A stretch of DNA of 64,000 bases from contig JAGAGD010000019.1 of the NCBI GenBank assembly GCA_017627765.1, forward strand, positions 22,252 to 86,251, written 5' to 3'. Below, piece after piece: positions 34,275 to 44,071 of this stretch (position 1 is its first letter; each line of letters begins with the position of its first letter). The translations under genes were made by a program, and so were the position numbers. The notes under the pieces are model-generated. The model did no database searches. It worked only from the letters and a program-made list of their open reading frames with translations, and was not told where the DNA came from. Source of the DNA: Prevotella sp. (GTDB lineage: Bacteria > Bacteroidota > Bacteroidia > Bacteroidales > Bacteroidaceae).

Positions 34275-36863
34275 TTAGAATCTGTATATAACATTTAACA
34301 TACCATTAGTACCCCAGATGTATTGCTTAATAGGGTTAGCAGAGAATTTGTAGACACGCTCGCTTGTTGGAACAAGTGTCAGCAAATTGAAAGAGTTGTC
34401 GGCACGTGTCTGTTCGTAACCCCATGTGACGATGTTCTCGTTGTTAAGAATGTTAGTCACCATGAGTTGAACATAGAGGTTGCCATACTTCAGGCGGAAG
34501 TTGCGGCCAATAGAACCGTCGAGCATAAAGCCGCCATGACCTTTAGCCTGTGAAATCGCATCGTAGTTGATGTTTCCTTCATTGTCGTATACATCGCCAA
34601 ACACTTGTTGACGAGCATCAAGATAGTTCTTGTATCGTGTATTAGGTGCGTATGAAAGATAAATTCTGTCATACCAGTTCAGGTTGAGTCGTAGTGACCA
34701 TCCACCTTTATAATAATCTAAGCCAGCGCTTGCAGCAGTAAGCGGTGTGCCGTTCTCGCGCATGTTCTTATTATATACAATGTCGTCGTGATAGTTAGCT
34801 TCAGTTGAATTCAGGTAGCGAACATGAGAGTTGTTGATGTTCTTAGCCTCGCTGATAGTACCGATAAGATTGAACTTCAAAGCCTGTGTTATCTTGAACT
34901 GCAATCCACCCTCAAGTCCGTAGTATGCCTTTTTCATTCCTGTAAAACTTGCATAGGTGAATGCACCTGCGTCGTCGGCATAGAATGCACGCCATTCTGA
35001 TACATTATTAAGATGGCTATAGTAAGCGCTGAAATTAGCATTAAGCCATGTGGTCTTCAGCTGATAACCAATTTCGCTGCTGAAGATACGCTCATTGTGC
35101 AGGTTGTTTACGAAGTCGTTGTTAAGCTCTGGAGCAACAAAAGCCTCAGTTGCCTGTGGTGAGCGATGTTCATATCCTAAACCTATATTGACAATCTGTC
35201 CTCTTCCTAAAGGCATGTCGGCATTGAACTTCATACCTCCGTTTAAGAACTTAGCAGTCTTACCTTTACCGAAAGAGTTTTCTGCAAACAAACCATTGCG
35301 CATGTAGCCCTGACGGCGCATGTCGTTGTAGTTAAGCTTTGCAGAAATAGCATAGTGGAGTTTGCCGAAGTATTCTGAATAGTTGCTCCAAATCTGCGCC
35401 TTGCGTACACGAAGAGCATAGTCGTATGCATATTTATCACCTTCATAAACCAGACGTCCCATGTTGTTAGGGCCTGCTGTGTTCAAGTCATATTGTATAC
35501 GAGGATCTTCAGCTCCATATCTTGCCATAGCATATGAGTTTACGTTATGCATTGAGCCGCCGCCAAGAATGTCGTGCAGAGTGTTGTAGTGACGACCAAC
35601 ATTCTGAGCCAGTTGCAGTCCGTAGTCTAATGTTTTCTTTGAGTCAAGACGTGTATTCATTGTTGAACTGAAAGCCAGTGTTGTGTGGTTGTCGTGCTGT
35701 CTTAACTGGTAGTAGAGAGCATCCATGCCCTGTCTTGCTGCCGACTGGTTGGCTGAATAGAGCGAAGCCCAGTTGATTTGCTGATTAGCTTTGTTGGCTG
35801 TCCAGTAGTCGTATGCAGTTTTCCAGTCTTCAAAAGCATTTGCATTGTTATAGACGTGTCCTGGATTCCACACCTCATAGAAGTTGCTTGGCAGTTTCTT
35901 ATAATAGTCTGGACGTGGATTTTCGGCAGAGTTCTGATAAGTCAGACGTGTTCTGCTATACATTGCATACTTTCCGAAGATGCTTGTTGAAAGTTTCATC
36001 TTCTTGTTTATGTTCCAGTCCCAAGTTGCTATTGCCGATGGAGCAAAATCGTTTACAACTCTTGCATTGCGCTTATGTCCGTTGTGATAACCCCAGTTAG
36101 GATTATAGTGGCGGTTGTTTGTTAGCCAGTAAACCTCGTCAGTAGATGTACCTGCAGCAGCTCTCTCGGTTGGGTTGCCCCATGTTGCGAGTGAGAGAGA
36201 ATGTGTGTTTCCCCACATCTTCTGAACTCCGAAGTAGTAAGACAATGCATTGTAGAATGTACCTTCAACATATCCGCGGTTAGACCATCTGTATGTGGCA
36301 TGAGCAGCAAAAGCCCATCCCTTGTTGTTGAAACCTGAACCATAGGCATACATTGCACGTGCAACATAGTTATTGTTGTTGCCACCGCTGAGAGTCAGGT
36401 TGTGGCCGCTGCGCATGTTGCTCGGACGGAAGTTGTGTAGGTTGGTTCCAGCCATGGCAGTCATTCCGTAGCCGTTGTCTTCAAAAGGTAAAGCATAGCT
36501 GCCGTTGTTAGTAAGACGGTTAAGACCGCCAACCATAGAGTAGCGGAAGTTTCCACTTTCAAGATCGTTCATCTGAACACCATTGATGTAAACATCATTG
36601 TACTTCTGCTGGAAAGCACGATAGCGGAATCTGACAGGACTGAACAAAAAACCGCCAGCCTGCGACGCATATACGTTACTGTTAGAGTTTAAGATGATGA
36701 CGTTTTCAGATGTTGCATCATCTTCTTCCAGCTGTTCCTCAGTGAATGTGAAGGCCGCCTCGTCTATCGAAACGGCTTTTTGCTCATCTGTCTTCGTGTT
36801 CTGAGCCAGAGCCAATGAACCGCAGCAGAGAGCTATCACTGCCAATGTTAGCTTTTTTTGCAT
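34275..36863 (-). CDS. TonB-dependent receptor-like outer-membrane barrel with short plug
   Basis: This 862-residue outer-membrane protein begins with a signal peptide (MQKKLTLAVIALCCGSLALAQ) and an acidic stretch. A plug-like region of only about 110 residues follows (DVYINGVQMNDLESGNFRYSMVGGLNRL, with VYINGVxMND typical of plugs). A long Tyr/Asn/Trp-rich barrel ends in GMLNVIYRF with the terminal Phe. No carboxypeptidase-like N-terminal domain or clear TonB box is evident. It heads the operon with the DUF5689 and OB-like lipoproteins and diverges from the EEP nuclease. It may move nucleic-acid fragments, or another ligand bound by the lipoproteins, across the outer membrane. Confidence 0.82.
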   Translation of the reverse strand: MQKKLTLAVIALCCGSLALAQNTKTDEQKAVSIDEAAFTFTEEQLEEDDATSENVIILNSNSNVYASQAGGFLFSPVRFRYRAFQQKYNDVYINGVQMNDLESGNFRYSMVGGLNRLTNNGSYALPFEDNGYGMTAMAGTNLHNFRPSNMRSGHNLTLSGGNNNNYVARAMYAYGSGFNNKGWAFAAHATYRWSNRGYVEGTFYNALSYYFGVQKMWGNTHSLSLATWGNPTERAAAGTSTDEVYWLTNNRHYNPNWGYHNGHKRNARVVNDFAPSAIATWDWNINKKMKLSTSIFGKYAMYSRTRLTYQNSAENPRPDYYKKLPSNFYEVWNPGHVYNNANAFEDWKTAYDYWTANKANQQINWASLYSANQSAARQGMDALYYQLRQHDNHTTLAFSSTMNTRLDSKKTLDYGLQLAQNVGRHYNTLHDILGGGSMHNVNSYAMARYGAEDPRIQYDLNTAGPNNMGRLVYEGDKYAYDYALRVRKAQIWSNYSEYFGKLHYAISAKLNYNDMRRQGYMRNGLFAENSFGKGKTAKFLNGGMKFNADMPLGRGQIVNIGLGYEHRSPQATEAFVAPELNNDFVNNLHNERIFSSEIGYQLKTTWLNANFSAYYSHLNNVSEWRAFYADDAGAFTYASFTGMKKAYYGLEGGLQFKITQALKFNLIGTISEAKNINNSHVRYLNSTEANYHDDIVYNKNMRENGTPLTAASAGLDYYKGGWSLRLNLNWYDRIYLSYAPNTRYKNYLDARQQVFGDVYDNEGNINYDAISQAKGHGGFMLDGSIGRNFRLKYGNLYVQLMVTNILNNENIVTWGYEQTRADNSFNLLTLVPTSERVYKFSANPIKQYIWGTNGMLNVIYRF

Positions 36864-37025
36864 AATATTATTTTATTGATTATTTTTCTTGTCCGTAAAA
36901 ATAATTTAATTTGCAAAGTAACGAAAAATATTTTAAAAAATAATGCTTTGCGTGTATTTTTTGTGTTAAATATGTGTTTTTGTAAAATAAAATACCGATA
37001 TTTGCAGCAAAAATCAACGAAATAT

Positions 37026-38078
37026 ATGAAAAAACATTGTCTTTTATTAGTATCTCTCTGTCTATTGATTACTATGAATGCATTGGGACAGGGCAGAAAA
37101 CTGGCAGCCTATGGTATAGGTTTCTATAATCTTGAAAACTTGTTTGATACATGTCATGACGAGGGAAAGAACGATTATGAGTACTTGCCTTCAGGTGCAA
37201 ACAAGTGGAATGGTTTTAAATATAAGAACAAACTCGACAACATGTCGCGTGTGCTGGCTGAAATGGGAACCGATGTTATTCCAAATATAGGTTGTGCTGT
37301 TATTGGCGTGTCTGAGGTTGAGAACTCTAAGTGTCTTGACGACCTCGTAGCCCGTGAGCCATTGGCAGCTCGTGGATTCAAGTATGTTCACGTAGAAGGT
37401 CCCGACCGTCGTGGTGTTGACTGTGCAATGCTCTACAATCCAGCCTTGTTTACTGTTGATGATGTTGTACTGCATCCTTATGTTCAGGAACTTGAACAAG
37501 ACTCTGCCTTCTATACTCGCGGTTTCCTCACAGTGTCTGGACGTTTAGCAAATGAGCCTGTTACGGTTATTGTGTGCCACTGGCCAAGCCGCTTTAGTGG
37601 TAGTTTCTATCGTGAATCGGCAGCCCGTCAGGTGAAAGTCATTAAAGACAATCTGCTAAAGGAGAATCCTGATCGCAAGATTTTCGTCATGGGCGACATG
37701 AACGACGACCCGACCAACATCAGCATGGTTCGTTATCTGCAATGCAAGCCAAACATCAATGAGGTGGAAGATGGCGATATGTATAATCCTTGGTATAACG
37801 TGTTGGTTAAGGATGGCACAGGTACGCTGATGTATAATGGTGCATGGAACTTGTTCGACCAGATTGTCATGACTCCTAATGTTCTTGACCGCAATGGAGC
37901 TAAGGACTATTCAAAGTTGACATACTTTAAGAATCAGGTGTTCCGCCGCGACTATCTCTTCCAGACGGAAGGTAAATACAAAGGAAATCCTAAGCGAACC
38001 ACAGCAGGCGGGGTATGGCTAAACGGATATAGCGACCACCTCCCGACAGTAATTTATCTGGTAAAGGAAGTCAGATAA
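37026..38078 (+). CDS. Secreted endonuclease/exonuclease/phosphatase (EEP) family enzyme
   Basis: This 350-residue exported enzyme (signal MKKHCLLLVSLCLLITMNALGQG) has the EEP fold. Its motifs are GFYNLENLFD near the start, IGVSEVEN with the metal-binding Glu, VIVCHWPSR, FVMGDMNDDP with the catalytic Asp-Asn pair, and GYSDHLPTVIYL with the terminal Asp-His. Members cut DNA, RNA or phosphodiesters; DNase-type activity fits the context. I start at the ATG at 37026 because it begins the signal peptide; upstream sequence in the frame is AT-rich leader. It diverges from the barrel gene and ends in a strong terminator. Confidence 0.9.
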   Translation: MKKHCLLLVSLCLLITMNALGQGRKLAAYGIGFYNLENLFDTCHDEGKNDYEYLPSGANKWNGFKYKNKLDNMSRVLAEMGTDVIPNIGCAVIGVSEVENSKCLDDLVAREPLAARGFKYVHVEGPDRRGVDCAMLYNPALFTVDDVVLHPYVQELEQDSAFYTRGFLTVSGRLANEPVTVIVCHWPSRFSGSFYRESAARQVKVIKDNLLKENPDRKIFVMGDMNDDPTNISMVRYLQCKPNINEVEDGDMYNPWYNVLVKDGTGTLMYNGAWNLFDQIVMTPNVLDRNGAKDYSKLTYFKNQVFRRDYLFQTEGKYKGNPKRTTAGGVWLNGYSDHLPTVIYLVKEVR

Positions 38079-38101
38079 TAACGAGAATGTAAGAATTAGT
38101 C

Positions 38102-38179
38102 TAAGGAATAATGATGAGAGTTGTGCTTTGAGTGCAAACCACTTATATGCGCTCGGTAACTCTAATCATTATTCCTTAT
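38102..38179 (+). terminator. Terminator after the EEP nuclease
   Basis: TAAGGAATAATGAT pairs with its complement near 38166-38179, extended by AGAGTT/AACTCT across one mismatch; ATTTTTATG follows. Confidence 0.75.
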
Positions 38180-38253
38180 ATTTTTATGTTATCCTTTGAC
38201 TATTTCAACTCCTTAATTCATTTGTTTCAAAACTCCTCAACTCCTAAGAAAGC

Positions 38254-38829
38254 ATGCAAGTAGAACACCATCCTCTGAAACCATTTCTTCCGTCTTCCAC
38301 TCGCTTATTGATGCTTGGCAGTTTTCCTCCTGCCAGACACCGATGGTCAATGGATTTCTTCTATCCTAATTTCATCAACGACATGTGGCGCATCTTTGGA
38401 ATTTGTTTCCATGATGACAAAATCTATTTTGTAGACGAAGAGAATAAGACTTTCAGAAAATCGCTCATCATAGAACTTCTTGAAGCGAAAGGCATTGGAC
38501 TCTACGATACGGCAACAGAAGTTATAAGGCTGAAGAATACGGCTTCTGATAAAGATTTAGAGGTGGTGCAACCTACTGATATTCACGCACTTTTGCAGCA
38601 AATACCATTGTGTACTTCAATCGTTACAACAGGTCAGAAAGCTACCGAGTTGCTTTGTTCTTTCTTCGGTGTTGAAGTACCAAAGATTGGAAGTTTTGCC
38701 GAAACCACATACGAAGGTAAGGTGATGCATCTCTATCGCATGCCCAGCAGTTCGAGAGCATATCCAATGAAGGTTGAGAAAAAGGCAGAATTCTATAAAC
38801 AGATGTTTATGGCAGAAGGACTAATCTGA
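38254..38829 (+). CDS. Uracil-DNA glycosylase superfamily protein
   Basis: This 191-residue cytoplasmic protein belongs to the UDG superfamily. The catalytic-water loop is LMLGSFPPARHRWSMDFFYPN, TTGQKATELL is a middle motif, and the DNA-intercalation loop is MPSSSRAYPM near residue 168. Such enzymes remove uracil or other damaged bases from DNA. The subfamily is not certain. It has no signal peptide, so it is a repair enzyme rather than part of surface nucleic-acid uptake, despite lying at the end of that locus. Confidence 0.82.
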   Translation: MQVEHHPLKPFLPSSTRLLMLGSFPPARHRWSMDFFYPNFINDMWRIFGICFHDDKIYFVDEENKTFRKSLIIELLEAKGIGLYDTATEVIRLKNTASDKDLEVVQPTDIHALLQQIPLCTSIVTTGQKATELLCSFFGVEVPKIGSFAETTYEGKVMHLYRMPSSSRAYPMKVEKKAEFYKQMFMAEGLI

Positions 38830-38917
38830 TGAAGTCTTTAGACTATGGAGCTTAAAACCGATAAGAAATTCAGGTTGGAATTTTTTTCGTGGTTGTGTTC
38901 CTGCTTTACGAGTTATA

Positions 38918-38968
38918 AACAAAGCTATACTAATGGCTTAAAAATGTATCCATTAGCTTTGTTTTTTT
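38918..38968 (+). terminator. Terminator after the DNA glycosylase gene
   Basis: AACAAAGC pairs with GCTTTGTT, extended by TAATGG/CCATTA past a small bulge, and followed by a run of seven T. Confidence 0.75.
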
Positions 38969-39054
38969 GAAATGTTCAAGTGTTAAAATCCTGCTATGGA
39001 CAAATATCGTGCCAGAAATTTTCAGACACACTGTTTTAACATATATTATATGGA

Positions 39055-39427
39055 TTTTTTTGTCAACCAAAACTTTCAATCTAGAAAAACATTTCGAGCC
39101 GTTTTTCCGTTTGGCACGAGACTGAATGCAAAAATGTGTTTAATTGTTAATCAATCGGCTTAAACTATGTGAACGAGCGTGAGGAACGAAAAAGTGAAAG
39201 GTGTCCTTTCGCGATGCGAAACGTGGCATATGACCATGCAATATGTGGCATATCGCAGTGCCAAAGGTGCCCTTTCGCACTGCGAAAGGATACCTTTGAC
39301 TTTTTTAACAGTTATGAGTTTTGCGATGAAAATCATAAGATGTTGATTACTAACAAATTACTAAAAACAGCGAGAAGTCGCCAAATACTCCCATATTTTG
39401 CAACTTCTTTTTGCTCGGTCGAAAAAA
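39055..39427 (+). repeat. Dispersed intergenic element, copy B (forward orientation)
   Basis: This is the complete forward copy, about 373 bp, between the convergent glycosylase and trmN6 genes. It carries all conserved blocks seen in copy A, in the same order, with scattered substitutions. A frame across it (39169-39453) stays open for 94 codons but shows no protein family and is best regarded as a by-product of the repeat. Confidence 0.85.
39188..39297. repeat. Five-unit 22-bp tandem array inside copy B
   Basis: Units start at 39188, 39210, 39232, 39254 and 39276. Arm-loop-arm cores are AAAGG-TGT-CCTTT, AAACG-TGG-CATAT, ATATG-TGG-CATAT, AAAGG-TGC-CCTTT and AAAGG-ATA-CCTTT: four of five are perfect complements. 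Across the last unit boundary CCTTTCGC-ACT-GCGAAAGG forms a perfect 8-bp stem. Confidence 0.85.
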
Positions 39428-39498
39428 ATCGATTCTCCGAACCATTAAATTGATTAACAAAAAGTTGATTGTTAAAAAAATAAAACTTAAAAAACGTC

Positions 39499-40227
39499 TT
39501 ATTTCTCGTCTAAATAAAAGTCGCGTGTAAGCCCTTTATACCATTCACTTTTTTTGCCTTCATTGTCAAGCAAAGTCTGCTCATATTCTTCGAATTTGCG
39601 TGGCGGTTGTTTAGAGAATGATAGTAGCTGTCGTTTTGCCGCTTTCTTAGCCGTTGTTTTCAGGCTGTACTTCCTGCTCAGAAAAAGTCCATGTAGCGAT
39701 GCTTCAGCCTTAAACACGCCAAGATAATCAGTAGGAATAATCACAGAAAATTCGCCTTTGTCAGTCATAGTCTTCTCAACAGCGGCAAACAGTTCAGCAA
39801 ATGGCAATGTCTCAGCGTGTCGTGCTGCGGAACGCTTGCTGTCAGGGCTTTTCAGAGAGTTTACAAAGAAGGGCGGATTGCATACAATAGAGTCGTATTT
39901 TTTGTTGTTTTCCGCTTCAGACTGAGTAGCAAATCGCTGAATAGAAGTTTGGAAAATGCTGATTCTTTCTGCAAACTCCGACCTTGCCACGTTCTCCATT
40001 GTCTGCTGGAAAGCGTCTTCGTCGATGTCGATTGCCGTAATCTCACTTTCAGGGAAGCGCTGAGCCATCATCAGAGATATCAGCCCAGAGCCGCAACCTA
40101 CGTCAAGAATGCGCTTTCCGCCATTAGCCCAAGCCCCCAACAAAACACCGTCAGTGCCAACCTTCATACCGCATTTGTCGTGATATACGATGAACCTTTT
40201 GAAAGCAAAATAATTGTTTGAAGTCAT
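39499..40227 (-). CDS. trmN6: tRNA1(Val) adenine-37 N6-methyltransferase TrmN6-like
   Basis: This 242-residue SAM-dependent methyltransferase has GTDGVLLGAWANGGKRILDVGCGSGLISLMMA, where VGCGSG is the SAM loop near residue 43, and IVCNPPFF, the NPPF motif of N6-adenine methyltransferases. DKCGMKVGTDGVLLG is typical of the YfiC/TrmN6 group, which methylates A37 of tRNA1(Val). I use the ATG at 40227; a longer frame needs a TTG upstream. It stands alone, convergent with the glycosylase gene, with element copy B in between. Confidence 0.88.
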   Translation of the reverse strand: MTSNNYFAFKRFIVYHDKCGMKVGTDGVLLGAWANGGKRILDVGCGSGLISLMMAQRFPESEITAIDIDEDAFQQTMENVARSEFAERISIFQTSIQRFATQSEAENNKKYDSIVCNPPFFVNSLKSPDSKRSAARHAETLPFAELFAAVEKTMTDKGEFSVIIPTDYLGVFKAEASLHGLFLSRKYSLKTTAKKAAKRQLLSFSKQPPRKFEEYEQTLLDNEGKKSEWYKGLTRDFYLDEK

Positions 40228-40298
40228 TTTCTTAGCCCTATTGTCCTGCAAAATTATAAATTATCTATAAAAAACCGCTTTTTCTGCTCATAAATTTG

Positions 40299-40306
40299 TA
40301 ACTTTG
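40299..40306 (+). promoter_or_regulatory. -7 box of the lon promoter
   Basis: TAACTTTG matches TAnnTTTG and lies 83 bp before the lon ATG. No matching TTG is evident at -33. Confidence 0.5.
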
Positions 40307-40389
40307 CACACTTAAACTGAATTTTTTCTGAGCGATCAATTTGAGAGGAATGCGACGCTCAAAAACAAAATAGTATTTTCTAAAGAACT

Positions 40390-42843
40390 ATGGATAATAA
40401 GAATTCTATACAAATGTTTGCTGACTACGAAGGCGACATTCAGAAACTTTTCGAAATAAAAGTCGACGGCGAAGTGCCCATACTTGCCACCCGCAATATG
40501 GTGCTTTTTCCTGGTGTTATCTCGCCAGTGCTTGTCGGCAGAACCTCAAGCGTAAATCTTATTAAATGGCTGCAAGAACGTACTGATACAACTATTGCAG
40601 TGTTTTGTCAGAAAGAGTCATCGGTAAACGAACCAACATTGAAAGACCTCCATCAGTATGGTGTATATGCTAAAGTGCTGAGAGTGTTCGAAATGCCAGG
40701 TTCGCAGAATCTGACTGCTATAATTCAGGGTTACGGCAGATGTAAACTTAATACTATAAACAAGCTGCGCCCGTTCATTGTTGGAACAACCGAACTTGCG
40801 CCAGAAACCTATGCCGACGAAAACGACCGCGAATTCAGAACTGCATTCGACGACCTCCGCAATCAGGCTGTTGAGTATATCAAGAGCAACGAGGAAATAC
40901 CCGACGAGACACAGTTTGCGCTTACCAATATCACCAACAAGATAGTTGCAGCAAACTTCATCTGCTCAAGCATGCCGTTCTCAATCGACGACAAGTCTGC
41001 ACTGCTCGAAATCAGTTCACAGAAGGAGAGGGTTTTCGAGGCTCTGCGAATACTAAACAAGGAACAGCAGCTCTTGGCTCTGAAGCAGAATATACGCACA
41101 AAGACAAGAGAAATGATTGACGAGCAGCAGCGAGAATATTTCCTTCAACAGCAAATCAAGAATATCAAGGAAGAACTCGGCAACGGCGAGGGCTCGCCAG
41201 AACGTTATGACCTTATTCAGAAGGCTAAGACAAAGAAATGGAATGAAGACGTTGAAAAGATATTCCTGAAGGAACTTGACAGGTTAGACATTTTCCCGCC
41301 ACAAAGCCCAGACTATAGTCAGCAGATAAGTTATTTGCAGACAATGGTCGACCTGCCGTGGAATGAGTTTACAGTTGACGATCTCAACCTGAAAAGGGCT
41401 GAGCGCATTCTCAACCAAGACCACTATGGCATGGAAAAAGTGAAGCAACGCATATTGGAACACATTGCGGTGCTGAGCCTGCGTGGCGATTTGAAGTCGC
41501 CTATCATCTGTCTTTACGGTCCTCCTGGAGTAGGAAAGACAAGTCTCGGAAAGAGCATTGCAAATGCCTTGAAGCGTAAGTATGTAAGAATGTCGCTGGG
41601 CGGTCTGCACGATGAAAGCGAAATCAGAGGTCATCGCCGCACCTATGTTGGAGCCATGCCTGGCAGAATCATTAAGAGCATACAGAAGGCTGGCTCGTCA
41701 AATCCTGTCTTTATACTTGACGAAATAGACAAGGTAACCCAGCATACCATCAACGGCGACCCGTCGTCGGCTATGCTTGAGGTGTTAGACCCAGAGCAGA
41801 ACCATGCTTTCCACGACAACTATCTTGATGTTGACTACGACCTCTCGAAGGTGCTGTTCATTGCTACTGCCAACGATTTGAACACAATCCCACGACCATT
41901 GCTCGACAGAATGGAGATAATTGAGGTGAGTGGATATACTACAGAAGAGAAAATTGAAATAGCAAAGCGCCATCTCATTCCACGCGAACTTAACAATACA
42001 GGACTTGATACATGCAAGGTGAAACCTTCGTTCAAGAAGGCTGCGATTGAGCGTATTATAGAACAATACACAAGAGAGAGTGGAGTAAGACAACTGGAGA
42101 AGCAAATCAACAAGGCTTTCAGAAAGATTGCCTATTTTAAGGCTTTGAATCAGGACATGGATTACGACAAAATAGCTCCAGAGCATCTGAAAGACCTGCT
42201 TGGCAAACCACCTTTCTATCGCGACATATATCAGGGTAATGAATATGCTGGTGTTGTTACAGGTCTGGCTTGGACAAGTGTCGGCGGTGAGATTTTGTTT
42301 ATAGAAACATCGCTGAGCAAAGGCAAAGGTTCTAAACTCACTCTTACTGGTAATCTCGGTGATGTGATGAAGGAGTCAGCAGCCATAGCCCTCGAATATA
42401 TCAAAGCACATATTGACAGACTTGGAGTTGACTATCGCATATTTGAACAGTGGAACATTCACATTCATGTGCCAGAGGGTGCTACACCAAAAGACGGTCC
42501 TTCGGCTGGCATAACGATAGCCACTTCCATTGCTTCGGCTCTGACCCAGCGAAAGGTTCGCAAGAATACAGCCATGACAGGTGAGATAACCCTTCGCGGT
42601 AAGGTGTTGCCTGTAGGAGGAATTAAGGAGAAGATTCTTGCAGCAAAGCGAGCTGGCATAACAGATATACTGCTTTGCAAGGACAACAGAAAAGACATAG
42701 AAGAGATTCCTGAAAAGTATCTGAAGGGTGTTTCGTTCCACTATGTTGAGAACATACAAGATGTGTTGGACTTTGCTCTGACCGACGAGAAAGTGAAAGA
42801 CCCTATTCATTTTGAAATTGAGAATAACGAACAAGAGAAATGA
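40390..42843 (+). CDS. lon: ATP-dependent protease Lon
   Basis: This 817-residue cytoplasmic protease degrades damaged and regulatory proteins. The Lon N-terminal substrate domain begins [19 protein letters not shown]. The AAA+ module has Walker [16 protein letters not shown] and Walker [12 protein letters not shown]. The C-terminal protease domain has [12 protein letters not shown] with catalytic Ser705 and [14 protein letters not shown] with the partner Lys about 43 residues later. Length and order are standard. Its TGA overlaps the tgt ATG, so the two are translated together. A heat-shock promoter was not recognised. Confidence 0.97.
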   Translation: MDNKNSIQMFADYEGDIQKLFEIKVDGEVPILATRNMVLFPGVISPVLVGRTSSVNLIKWLQERTDTTIAVFCQKESSVNEPTLKDLHQYGVYAKVLRVFEMPGSQNLTAIIQGYGRCKLNTINKLRPFIVGTTELAPETYADENDREFRTAFDDLRNQAVEYIKSNEEIPDETQFALTNITNKIVAANFICSSMPFSIDDKSALLEISSQKERVFEALRILNKEQQLLALKQNIRTKTREMIDEQQREYFLQQQIKNIKEELGNGEGSPERYDLIQKAKTKKWNEDVEKIFLKELDRLDIFPPQSPDYSQQISYLQTMVDLPWNEFTVDDLNLKRAERILNQDHYGMEKVKQRILEHIAVLSLRGDLKSPIICLYGPPGVGKTSLGKSIANALKRKYVRMSLGGLHDESEIRGHRRTYVGAMPGRIIKSIQKAGSSNPVFILDEIDKVTQHTINGDPSSAMLEVLDPEQNHAFHDNYLDVDYDLSKVLFIATANDLNTIPRPLLDRMEIIEVSGYTTEEKIEIAKRHLIPRELNNTGLDTCKVKPSFKKAAIERIIEQYTRESGVRQLEKQINKAFRKIAYFKALNQDMDYDKIAPEHLKDLLGKPPFYRDIYQGNEYAGVVTGLAWTSVGGEILFIETSLSKGKGSKLTLTGNLGDVMKESAAIALEYIKAHIDRLGVDYRIFEQWNIHIHVPEGATPKDGPSAGITIATSIASALTQRKVRKNTAMTGEITLRGKVLPVGGIKEKILAAKRAGITDILLCKDNRKDIEEIPEKYLKGVSFHYVENIQDVLDFALTDEKVKDPIHFEIENNEQEK

Positions 42844-43967
42844 CGTTCAAAGTTGAACATACAGATAATGCTTCTGACGCAAGAGCAGGAGTCATTACAA
42901 CTGCACATGGGCAGATAAAGACCCCTATATTCATGCCTGTAGGAACATGTGGAGCAGTGAAGGGAGTCCACTTCTCTGAGCTGCGTGAACAGGTTAAGGC
43001 ACAAATCATTCTTGGAAACACATACCATCTTTACCTCAGACCTGGTTTAGATATAATTAAGACAGCTGGAGGTCTGCATCGTTTCAACACATGGGACAGG
43101 CCAATACTTACCGACTCTGGCGGTTTTCAGGTGTTTTCACTGACGGGAATAAGAAAGTTGCGTGAGGAGGGATGTGAGTTCCGCTCGCATATTGACGGGT
43201 CAAAGCATATATTCACTCCAGAGAATGTGATGGATACAGAGCGTATCATAGGTGCTGACATAATGATGGCTTTCGATGAATGTCCTCCAGGCAACAGCGA
43301 CTATGACTATGCTAAGAAAAGCCTGAAACTGACTCAGCGATGGCTTGACCGATGTGTGAAGCGATTCAATGAAACCGAACCGCTTTATGGATATGAGCAG
43401 AGTCTGTTTCCTATAGTACAGGGCTGCACATATAAAGACCTCCGACGCGATGCAGCAAAACATGTTGCCGATAAGGGGGCTGATGGCAATGCCATTGGCG
43501 GACTTGCTGTTGGCGAGCCTACAGAGGTAATGTATGAGATGATTGAGGTTGTGAATGAAATCTTGCCTAAAGACAAACCTCGATACCTTATGGGAGTAGG
43601 AACACCGCAAAACATACTGGAGGCAATCGAAAGAGGTGTAGACATGTTTGACTGCGTAATGCCAACACGAAATGGTAGAAATGCAATGCTGTTTACTTAT
43701 AACGGTACGATGAACATGAGAAACAAGAAGTGGGAATATGATTTCTCTCCAATCGACAGTGAAGGCTGCGAACTGGACAGGATTCATACTAAGGCATATC
43801 TTCACCATCTCTTTAAGGCTCAGGAACTGTTGGCAATGCAGATTGCAAGCATTCATAATCTTGCTTTCTACTTGCGGCTTGTTACCGATGCACGACAGCA
43901 TATTGAGCAAGGTGACTTCACTTCATGGAAACGCTCTGTAATAGACAATCTTGGAAGGAGAATCTGA
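42840..43967 (+). CDS. tgt: tRNA-guanine (queuine/preQ1) transglycosylase Tgt
   Basis: This 375-residue enzyme swaps guanine-34 for preQ1 in tRNAs with GUN anticodons, the committed step of queuosine formation. ILTDSGGFQVFSL carries the Asp of the active site, GGLAVGEPTEVMYEM and RYLMGVGTPQNILEAIERGVDMFDCVMPTRNGRN the second catalytic Asp and substrate loop. The zinc site is less visible: residues corresponding to the CxCxxC region read CELDRIHTKAYLHHLF, so some canonical Cys ligands appear replaced. It is coupled to lon by a four-base overlap. Confidence 0.95.
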   Translation: MTFKVEHTDNASDARAGVITTAHGQIKTPIFMPVGTCGAVKGVHFSELREQVKAQIILGNTYHLYLRPGLDIIKTAGGLHRFNTWDRPILTDSGGFQVFSLTGIRKLREEGCEFRSHIDGSKHIFTPENVMDTERIIGADIMMAFDECPPGNSDYDYAKKSLKLTQRWLDRCVKRFNETEPLYGYEQSLFPIVQGCTYKDLRRDAAKHVADKGADGNAIGGLAVGEPTEVMYEMIEVVNEILPKDKPRYLMGVGTPQNILEAIERGVDMFDCVMPTRNGRNAMLFTYNGTMNMRNKKWEYDFSPIDSEGCELDRIHTKAYLHHLFKAQELLAMQIASIHNLAFYLRLVTDARQHIEQGDFTSWKRSVIDNLGRRI

Positions 43968-43984
43968 TTCGTTTTTAGAAAATA

Positions 43985-44016
43985 TAGATTGTCTGTAATC
44001 TGTAGATTGTCTGTAA
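43985..44016 (+). repeat. Short direct repeat before the LptF/G gene
   Basis: TAGATTGTCTGTAA occurs exactly at 43985-43998 and 44003-44016, an 18-bp period in the tgt-lptF spacer. Confidence 0.6.
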
Positions 44017-44052
44017 ACAAGTGCTCCATTCATATACATCAGTCATAAACTG

Positions 44053-44065
44053 TCAATTATCAATT
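44053..44065 (+). repeat. Short intergenic repeat TCAATTATCAATT, copy 3
   Basis: An exact copy of the sequence at 6387-6399, six bases before the ATG of the LptF/G gene, where it occupies the ribosome-binding region. Confidence 0.5.
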
Positions 44066-44071
44066 AGTTAA

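Noticed and set aside
36858-37025. N-terminal extension of the EEP nuclease
   Set aside because: It overlaps the start of the divergent barrel gene and its upstream region. A clean signal peptide begins at 37026.
43200-43910. Long open frame antisense to tgt (236 codons)
   Set aside because: It is a shadow of the conserved tgt frame with no domain or leader.
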